Part shown: piece after piece, positions 56,458 through 64,000 of the stretch
How the letters are laid out: each line of letters opens with the position of its first letter
Position numbering within the stretch: position 1 is the first letter of the stretch
Assembly (NCBI RefSeq): GCF_965638725.1
Contig: NW_027472023.1
Location: forward strand, 1 to 64,000
Length of the DNA stretch: 64,000 bases
From: Aptenodytes patagonicus
Lineage: Eukaryota; Chordata; Aves; Sphenisciformes; Spheniscidae
Direction: 5' to 3'
Translations under genes and position numbers: made by a program
The notes under the pieces: generated by a model
Database searches by the model: none
What the model saw: only the letters and a program-made list of their open reading frames with translations
Told to the model about the DNA's origin: nothing

Positions 56458-57452
56458 CAGCTCATAGAATCATAGAATGGTTTGGGTCGGAAGGGGACCT
56501 TTAAAGATCATCTAGTCCAACCCCCCTGCCATGGACAGGGACATCTCTCATTAGATCAGGTTGCTCAGAGCCCCATCCAGCCTGACCCTGAACCCTTTTC
56601 CAGCGATGGGGCATCCACAACTTCTCTGGGCAACCTGTTCCACTGTCTCACCACCCTTATCGTAAAACATTTCTTCCTTATGTCCAGGCTAAACCTACCC
56701 GCTTTCAGTTTAAAACCGTTGCCCCTTGTCCCGGCACTACAAGCCTTGGTAAAAAGTCTCCCTCCATCTTTCTTCTAAGCCCCCTTTATATACGGAAAGG
56801 CCGCAGGAAGGTCTGCCCAGAGCCGTCTCTACTCCAGGCTGAACAACCCCAACTCTCTCAGCCTTTCTTCATAGCAGAGGTGTTCCAGACCTTGGATCAC
56901 TTTTGTGGCAATCCTCTGGACCCACTCTAAGAGGACCATGTCTTTCTTGGACTGGGGACCCCAGAGCTGGATGCTCCAGGTGGGGTCTCACCAGAGCGGA
57001 GTAGAGGGGGAGAATCCCCTCCCTCCACCTGCTGGCCACGCTTCTTTGGATGCAGTCCAGGATACAATTGACTTTCTGGGATTGCAAGCGCACATGGCTG
57101 CCTCATGTCCAATTTCTCATCCACCAGGATCCCCATGTCCTTCTCCACAGGACTGCGCTCAATCCATTTTGGCTCATGCGCAGTTTGCCCTTGGTGAAGC
57201 CATGTTGGCTGTCTGTAATCACCTCCCTGTCTTCAATATGTTCTGACATGCCTTCCGGGAGGATGTGCTCCATGATCTTATTGGGCACGGGTGCGCTGGA
57301 GCGGTCTGCAGCCCTCCGCAGGGGTGAGCCTCTGCAGGAGCATGGCAGATGTCTGCTTGCCTTTAGGCTGGCCCAGCACAGGAGCAGCCCAGGACAAAAG
57401 GGCCCAACCTGAGCCGATCCTTCTCCAGACTGTCGGCTTGCTACGAGAACTG
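56458..57452 (-). mobile_element. Inverted composite CR1, unit 2
   Basis: Copy of 30,896-31,890 with a handful of differences (for example near 56,825, 57,055 and 57,066). Confidence 0.8.
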
Positions 57453-57481
57453 TCCAGGGCCAGTTCTGCACCTCCTCATAG

Positions 57482-57601
57482 GACCCCCAGCTCTTCTACG
57501 GACTGCTGTTGTGTGTGCTGTGTGAGGAGACCTACACCCACCTGGCATATGCACTGGGAAAAATCCTCCCCGTGGTCAGTGAGGGGCCGCTGCTCTTTTG
57601 A
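57482..57601 (+). CDS. Unrecognised terminal exon, unit 2
   Basis: Same 39 codons and TGA as 31,920-32,039. The following CCAATAAAGCC has become CACGCAAAGCC, so the polyadenylation signal is lost. Confidence 0.3.
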   Translation, partial: DPQLFYGLLLCVLCEETYTHLAYALGKILPVVSEGPLLF

Positions 57602-58404
57602 CAGTCCCCCCACGCAAAGCCTTTTCTATCTCCACCTCCATGTGCTCGGGCGTGTTTGTTGGGGCGCAGGGAGAGGGTCTTGCATCGCGTGTCAGTCCCT
57701 GTAGCCCCTCGAGCCCAGGCCCAGTCTCATCTGCTAGGCACTGGGTGCTGCCACCCTGCCTGCCGCAAGCCAGGTCCCTGCGTGCCAGCTTCACCTGCCC
57801 TCCCTCCCTGCATCCCTGGAGTTTTTATGACACTATATAATCAGGTGGAACCACCATCTTCTCAGGCCACGGTAGTATTTTTTACTCCACCTTTTTGGCA
57901 ACCATTTAGCACTGTGCAGGCCAACCCCCATAATCATGTCCGACATTAACTCAGGCTCCAGCAGCCGGGGATGCATTTACACGGAGGCCGGCAAACGTTA
58001 TCATCCACAGCCCCCTAGACCTCCCCCAAGCCCCCTCCCTTTCTCCCCACAGCTCCCCATGGCCCCACAGCCACCCGCCTGCCCTCTCACTCCACGGCCC
58101 GTATGGCCCCCATGCTGCCCTTCCACGCCACAGCCCACCAGCCTGTGCCCTTCTCCCTCCCCACAGTCCCCATGACCCTGGTCTGCCTCCCTCCCTAGGC
58201 TCCCGTCCCTGCTGGCCCCACAGCCCACTGGCCCCCTGGCCCCATCCCCAGCGGTGCTGTCCCCATGGCCCCGTTGCCGCTTGCACTCCATCCCATGGGG
58301 CCCACTTGAGCAATCTCGTAGCCGGTGGCCCTGTCCCCAATGACCCCACAGCCACTGGCTGGCACAGCCCCGGCTGCTCCCTGACAGCTTCTCCAGCCAC
58401 TCAC

Positions 58405-58484
58405 AGGTTTTGCTGCCGAGGGGAAAGGCCCTGTTGGATGGAGGCCAGAGTGACCCGGTCTGCCAACTCCTGAATGCGGTGCCG
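58405..58484 (-). CDS. Unrecognised internal exon, minus strand, unit 2
   Basis: Copy of 32,859-32,938, with both splice signals kept. Confidence 0.3.
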
Positions 58485-59093
58485 CTGCACGCAGCCGCTC
58501 GAAGGGCCAGAGCTGAAGCACGTGGGTCACTGCCTGCCTGCTGCGTGCCCCCAACCCCTTCCTCCTGGTGTCCCCCCATGTGCCAGCAGCCGCGGCTCTC
58601 TGAGCAAGAGAGACACCCCATTCCTCTTGGGAGTCTGCAAGCAGGGTGTCTGCCCAGGCTAGAGCAGAGGGCTCGCCTTTATTTTTCCCCTTTCCCGGCT
58701 GAAGTTCCCACCTGGGACTGAATGCTGGATCCTGGTGGAGGATGGATGGTTGAGCCCTGTGCTGGAGCCCACGTAGTGTGTCTGTCCGTGCACATGTGCA
58801 CACCCGTGGTGCACGTACGTGTCTGTGAGTGTCTGCATGTTCCTGCTGGGAGTACATGCGCAGCCTGGGTCCTGCTTGGACTTGGGGTGGGGAGCTGCCA
58901 CAGCTGGACTGCCATGGGACAGGCATACACCACAGGAAGATGCCAACATGCGGTGCCCGTGGTTGCTCCCACCCATGCTCTAAGGGTGGGTGCTGAGAGT
59001 GACGCCCTGTTTCCCCGGTGGCCACGACTGGGCCCCACTTCAGCTCTTGCCACCAGCCCCGGGGAGGTGATTGCCATGTCACAGTGGGCAGCG

Positions 59094-59166
59094 GTGGCCG
59101 TGTCACCGTGATGTCACTGTGGGCTTGTGACATGGGCACCCTGGCAGGTATAAAGGGGGCTGCTCC
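59094..59166 (+). promoter_or_regulatory. Promoter of coiled-coil/TM gene, unit 2
   Basis: TATAAA at 59,149-59,154 and TGATGTCA at 59,109-59,116, unchanged from unit 1. Confidence 0.55.
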
Positions 59167-60064
59167 TGGAGGTGGGGGAGCATCTGGAGGAGAACCTCGG
59201 TGCTGCCGGGCAGGAGTTTGGAGAGTACTCGCCAGCGACCTGTCCTGTGTCCACGGTGCAGTGGAAGGTCCCTGACGGGGGAGAGAACGGTGAGGGCACA
59301 GTATCCCCACGGTCCCCACGGCCCACGGCCGGGCGAGGAGGGTGGCCAGGGGTCTGTGTGTTGCTGCGAGCAGTGGGAGGAAGGCAGTAGCGTGGGCCGA
59401 GGCAGGGCCAGGCAGGGAGGCTGCACTTGCTGCTGGGGCTGGTGGGGGAACAAAAGGAAGGGGATCCCGGAGGTGGAAGTGTGTTGACCTCACAGGGTGG
59501 GGTGTTGACGCTGGAGGTGGCGTCACAGAGGCCCCAGGGCAGGGCAGCCCCACAGGCAGGAGGGGCCCCATGAGCGCCTGGCACAGCAGGGCAGGGGAAG
59601 CTCCTTCTCTTCTCAGCGGTCCCTGGTGGCCCCCCCCACCTCCTGCCACGTGCTCAGCACCCAGCTGTCGCAGGCCAAGCTGGGCACGGAAGTAGTGCTC
59701 CTCTCTGCAGGGAGGCTCCCGTGCCAGCCCTGGGCTTTCTTGACTGTCCATGTGCATGGTCGTGTCCTGTGCATGAGAGCGCGCGCGTGCACCTGTGCTT
59801 GGGGAGCACAAGGCGCTGCATGGCTGTGCCCGCGGGCATACGGCTGTACCTGTGCCAGCACCTGCGGTGCTGGGCACAGCTGGAGGTGAGCAGGGTGGCA
59901 TGCCGGTTCACAGCCGTGCGGTGGTGCATTCCCCTGATCCCACCCACGTGTCCATGTGCAATTGTGTGCCAGGGTAGGGCAGCGTTCCCGCGAGTGTCCA
60001 TGCCTGATAGTGCCCGTGGCCGTGCCCTTCACACCCTGCTGGCTCTCCATGCGCAGGTGCAGCC

Positions 60065-62892
60065 ATGCAGGCAGAAGCAGTAAAGCAAGACCTCCGCATG
60101 ATCCGGGAGTGCCTGGCTCAGTGTTCTGCTGAGTCACAGAGGCACAAGGAGCTGCTGTGGCGTCTGGTAGGTGTGGAGTGTTCCCCTTGTCCCTGGGGGC
60201 TGGGGGCTGCGAGACCCGAGCCCCTGACCCCACCTTTCCCCACGCAGGGGAAGAAGCGGCAGGAGCTGCAGGAAACCATGGAGCAGCTCAGCATGAAGGT
60301 CAGTGTCCCCTCCTCTGCCCATGTCCCCCAGCTGCGGTGGTTGGGGCTGTGTCAGGGGCTCAGTGCCTCTGTCCGGCTCCTCTTCCCAGAACTGTGTCGT
60401 GGCGCGGCATTTCAAAAACAACCGCCAGGAGCTCCAGCAGCTGGAGGGGCTGGTGGCCCAGACAAAGGTGAGTTCACAGAATCACACACTGGCTGAGGTT
60501 GGAAGGGACCTCTGGAGATCATCTTGCCTTGTGCAATGGCCCTGCTCAGGCAGGGTCACCTAGAGCCAGTTGCTCAGGACCATGTCCAGATGTGGACTGT
60601 GTCGATACTTTGGCCTGGGGGTCTCTCTGCCTGCCTGCAGTGCCTGCAGGGCTGGGAAGGAGAGGGGAGGCGAGGGCAAAGGCAGTGCCTGAAGGGAGCC
60701 GGGAGGGGATAATGCGGAGGGGACTGCACTCGCGGGACTGTCCCAGCGCCCTGATGGCTGCTCCTCTTGCCCACCTCTCCCGCAGGAGCACGTTCAGGTG
60801 GCAAACAGGGAGGCAGCCGCCAGCCTGGGAGAGGCACAGAAGGTACAGGGGAGAAGGAGGCCCGTCCTGACAGGGTCAGGGACGGGGGTGCCAGTGCTGG
60901 GTCCGCGCACCCCAGCAGCCATGGGCAGTGGTGTGGCTGGGGAGGACATTTACCCTGGGATATGGCGTCCATGATGGAGGGATCTCCCAGGCTCTTGGCT
61001 GTGGCTGTGCTGCTCAAGGGAGCCTGCTGTGGGTCTGCAGGCACAGCAACATGGCTTTGGGGAAGGGGGTGGGATGAGTGACCCCCACTCGTGTGTCTGG
61101 GGACGCCGTGTGTAACAGGAACTCAGGCACGGGGGGCAGTGGGTAGTCTGGTGTTGCACCCTGGCCGCTGTCATGGGGGTCCTCCTCCACCCCCCTGCCC
61201 CTCCTGGAGACGCTCCTGTTCTCTTTTCCCTCCCAGGCAGACCTCTTTCAGGGAAAGGCAGAGGGAGGCACAGCAGTGCAGGAGCTGATCAAGGTGTGTG
61301 ACCCAGATCCAGAAATCCCTCAGGGAGCGGCCAGAGCTGCTGGGCAATGGTGCTAGCCCCAGGACACCTGGGTGCCTGCCGCCCTGGCCTTGGCCTGACC
61401 TCCCAGTGCCCTGGGGACTGACTGGGGATGCCCTTTCCCACCATGGCTCCCTGCAATGTGTCCCACTTGCTTTGCAGTGGGAGCAGTGGTCAGATCTGGC
61501 AGAAGCTGTTCAGGAGCAGGTTGAGGTCAAGAAGGTACTGGGGACAGGAGGGACGGGGGCTCAACATGTTTGTGGGGGGAAGCCCCCTCAGAGCGGGCAT
61601 GGCATGGACTCTTGACTGGGCCCTTTGCTTGTCCAGCTGCTCAGGAACAAGCTCCAGCGCCTCCAGGAGAGACAGAAAGGCCTCCAAGAGCCAACAGCAT
61701 TGTGAGTGTCGATGGGGCCCTGACTGAAACCTGGGACAGGGGGGTGGGGGGTGCTGAGCTGCTCCAGGCAGACCTCTGCCACTTGCAGACATCTTTCTGG
61801 CTCCTGTCCGCTCCTCCAGCCTGCTCGGGAGAGCCCTTTGTCTTCTCCTATGCGGCTCAACACATCTCTGAGCAACTCGGGACTCCTGGAAGCAGCTCTG
61901 CACAACTCTGAGCAGCTCCCAGGCTCTCCTCCATGCCCCCCAGGCCTGGGGCAGGACAGGGGCGGGGGGTGGGTCTGTGCAGTGCTGGGGTGCCGGGGGT
62001 GCCTGGTGCCAGCCCCAGCAGAGGCTGGGCAGCACCCTGGCTCCCTGTTGGCCTCCTGGGAGACCGCCATGCTGGCCGAGGTCTCTTCTCACAGCCTAGA
62101 ACTCCACGGTGTCCACAGCAGGAGGAAGACGGTGCAGGCAGACGAGACCAATCCGTCGCTGCTGCAGGAGATGGTGGCTGTGCGGCTGGTAGGACAGACA
62201 ACCCCGCTGTGGGCCTTGGGGAGGGATGGGTCTGCACTGTGCCTGGGGGACATGAGGGCACCAATCTCAGCGAGGACGAGGGACGGGGTCTGAGCCCTCA
62301 AACCTCGGCCAGCTCGCGCACCCTAACACATATCCCTGCTGTGCCTTGGCCTGTAGGAGGAGCAGCGGGCTTCAAGGAGGCATAAGGTCACTTCTTGGCT
62401 GAGGTGAGTTTCCCGGGGGGCTTGGGGTGCTGGGGCTCTTCCGTAGGCAGTGGGATGCCCGTGCCAGTGGTCCAAGGGCATTAGGCAGCTTTGGACTTCT
62501 CTGGGATGAAAAGTTTCGGTATTTCTTTTCTTCCCAGCTTGGGGGGCGCATAGCGGGGGATTTTGGGGCCCACTGGGGAGACGTACAGTAGGGCTGAGAG
62601 AGATGCCCGTGCCCCTCACTCCAGTCCTGAGCAGGGAGTGCTGTGCCCAGCATGGTGCAAGATCCCATGGTGGTGTTCGAAAGAGGGTGGCTGGAAAGAG
62701 CTGAGACAAATTTGCCCCCTGCTCTGCCTGACCCCTCTCCTGTCCCCCAGGAGACTTCTTCTGTTCCTCGCCTTGCTGCAGTTTGCTGTCCTCATCCTGG
62801 TGCTGCTGAAGAGGGACATCCTTAACTGGGTCCTGCCGCCAAAGCTGGCGGCCGCCTTTGGGAGCCGCCCAGCGAGGTCCCGGTTCTTTTGA
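60065..62892 (+). CDS. Coiled-coil, C-terminally membrane-anchored protein, unit 2
   Basis: Second intact copy, with exons at 60,065-60,166, 60,248-60,298, 60,390-60,467, 60,786-60,842, 61,237-61,293, 61,478-61,534, 61,637-61,701, 61,789-61,968, 62,095-62,188, 62,357-62,403 and 62,751-62,892. All borders and phases are as in unit 1, again giving 309 residues. Differences from unit 1: Trp-Arg for Trp-Cys at the end of exon 1, Val for Ile in exon 3, Glu for Gln as the first residue of exon 4, and LQRLQE for LQCLRE in exon 7. The unit 2 forms fit coiled-coil heptads better, so unit 1 probably carries the derived changes. Both copies staying open argues for recent duplication, selection, or both. 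Confidence 0.8.
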
Positions 62893-63034
62893 AATAAAAC
62901 GAGAAAGAGAATAAAGAAATCTGTGATTGTAGGACAAGTGCGTCACCTTGTCAATGAATGTCAGCTGACGGGTTCGAGGGAGGTGGCTGCTGCTTTCCCT
63001 TCTGCCTGTGCGCTCCCCACGATGACTCTGCCTG

Positions 63035-63152
63035 TACACCTCTATGGACCGAGTACAGGTTCATGGGAAGACGACGAGCCACAATGACCACCTGCAGGCC
63101 CAAGAGCTCCTTTAGGAAGAATAGTAAAACAAAGAAGATGTGTGGCAGCTCG
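63035..63152 (+). pseudogene. 3' tip of SUN gene, unit 2
   Basis: Copy of 37,489-37,600. It retains AGAATAGTAAAA after the stop, where the intact SUN gene has AGAATAATAAAG. Confidence 0.7.
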
Positions 63153-63156
63153 ACAG

Positions 63157-63425
63157 CCTGGAGAAGGACCAGCTCAGGTCGGGCCCTTTCGTCCTGGGCT
63201 GCTCCTGTGCTGGGCCAGATGGAAGGCAGCAGACATCTGCCATGCTCCTGCAGAGGCTCGCCCCCAAGGAGGGCTGCAGACCCCTCCAGCGCATCCGTGC
63301 CCAATGCACGGTCTGGGCAGACCTTCCTGCGGCCTTTCAGTATATAAAGGGGGCTTAGAAGAAAGATGGAGGGAGACCTTTTACCAAGGCTTGTAGTGCC
63401 AGGACAAGGGGCAACCACGTACCCG
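63157..63425 (+). mobile_element. CR1-associated composite fragment, unit 2
   Basis: Copy of 37,605-37,870. The poly-C run after it is shorter here (about 10 against 15). Confidence 0.6.
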
Positions 63426-63495
63426 CTCCCCCCCCCCCGCTGCCCCTCTAGACATCCTGGCCCTGGCCTGCTTCCCGGCTCAGCCCCACACTCGC

Positions 63496-63531
63496 GATGC
63501 TGGGCAGGGCAGCGTACTTGGGGTCAGCCAT
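63496..63531 (-). pseudogene. DCTN2: DCTN2-like first exon, inverted, unit 2
   Basis: Copy of 37,947-37,982: MADPKYAALPSI on the minus strand with intact ATG and GCGAGT after the last codon. Confidence 0.55.
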
Positions 63532-64000
63532 GGCTGGGGGGGCATTAATGGGGGGTGGGGGGTGGGGGTGGGGGATGCTTACCGGGGGATGCATGCAGGG
63601 ACTTAGCAGCGGCTCAGCCACCAGTAACATCAACAGTGCCCCCTGGGACCTGTCCTGCCGAGGTCGGGCGCAGTCCCAGGGGGTCCCGATCCCAGGCTTG
63701 CTCTGGCCCTGTGTGGGGGTTAGGGGATGTGCGAGGCTGGGAGCTCATGGCTGAGGCTCGCGGGTCTTTGGGGCCGTCATCAGGGTCTCTGCAGCTGGTC
63801 AGAGCATGGGCTCAGTTGCGCTGTTGGGGTCGGTTCAGGTTGGGGGTGCTGGGGCTGTGGTGCCGCTCGCAGTCAGGGATGAGCGAGGGGGGAGTTTCGG
63901 GGATGGGTTAATAGGGGTAATAAGGGCTTCCGCCTTTGGGGTCCAACTTTGCCTCTGAGCCCAAACAGCCCCCGGGTGGCCGTGGTGTTAGCAACTTAGT
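63532..64000. repeat. G-rich flank, unit 2 (to window end)
   Basis: Matches 37,983-38,450. The match is still running at the last base, so the unit, and possibly the array, continues beyond the window. Confidence 0.5.

Overview
The window looks like avian nuclear DNA, most likely from a passerine bird. The basis is full-length and truncated CR1 LINEs whose 3' ends carry the ATTCTATGATTCT-type tail, class III (ERVL-like) retrovirus copies whose LTR makes 5-bp target duplications, a Polinton/Maverick relic, and short-intron, GC-rich multi-exon genes. No bacterial-style genes, rRNA, tRNA genes or CRISPR arrays were seen.

The main structure is a near-identical tandem segmental duplication. Unit 2 (39,523 to the window end) repeats unit 1 (1-38,450) in the same order and orientation: a Polinton integrase relic, a full-length CR1, a short CR1, a fragment resembling DCTN2 exon 1, a G-rich minisatellite, an unrecognised minus-strand exon, a retroviral pol relic, an inverted Polinton fragment, an ERVL-type provirus, an inverted CR1 and an intact multi-exon coiled-coil/transmembrane gene. 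The unit ends with the 3' tip of a SUN gene and an inverted copy of the DCTN2-like exon. The spacing is 39,522 bp at the left ends and about 25,550 bp at the right ends. Unit 1 carries about 14 kb extra, mostly one block at about 13,423-27,135. That block holds a second ERVL left half, a retroviral env and 3' LTR, a SUN-domain gene and its promoter on the minus strand, and a further copy of the CR1-containing segment. A spacer at 38,451-39,522 separates the units.

Two host genes appear functional or nearly so. One encodes a 309-residue protein with a coiled coil and a C-terminal membrane anchor; it is present twice, with splice phases consistent over 11 exons. The other is a SUN-domain protein with a complete SUN fold. 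Both promoters have a TATA box preceded by CRE-like octamers, the layout typical of spermatid genes. Each gene is followed by a piece of the other's 3' end, so the two seem to have been amplified and shuffled together. A SUN protein and a tail-anchored coiled-coil protein could meet at the spermatid nuclear envelope, but that pairing is inference.

All retroviral genes seen are broken by stops, frameshifts or deletions. Differences between the units (a solo LTR in unit 2 only, a 1,063-bp deletion, a sharply bounded patch of mismatches in CR1, minisatellite length changes) date and trace the duplication.
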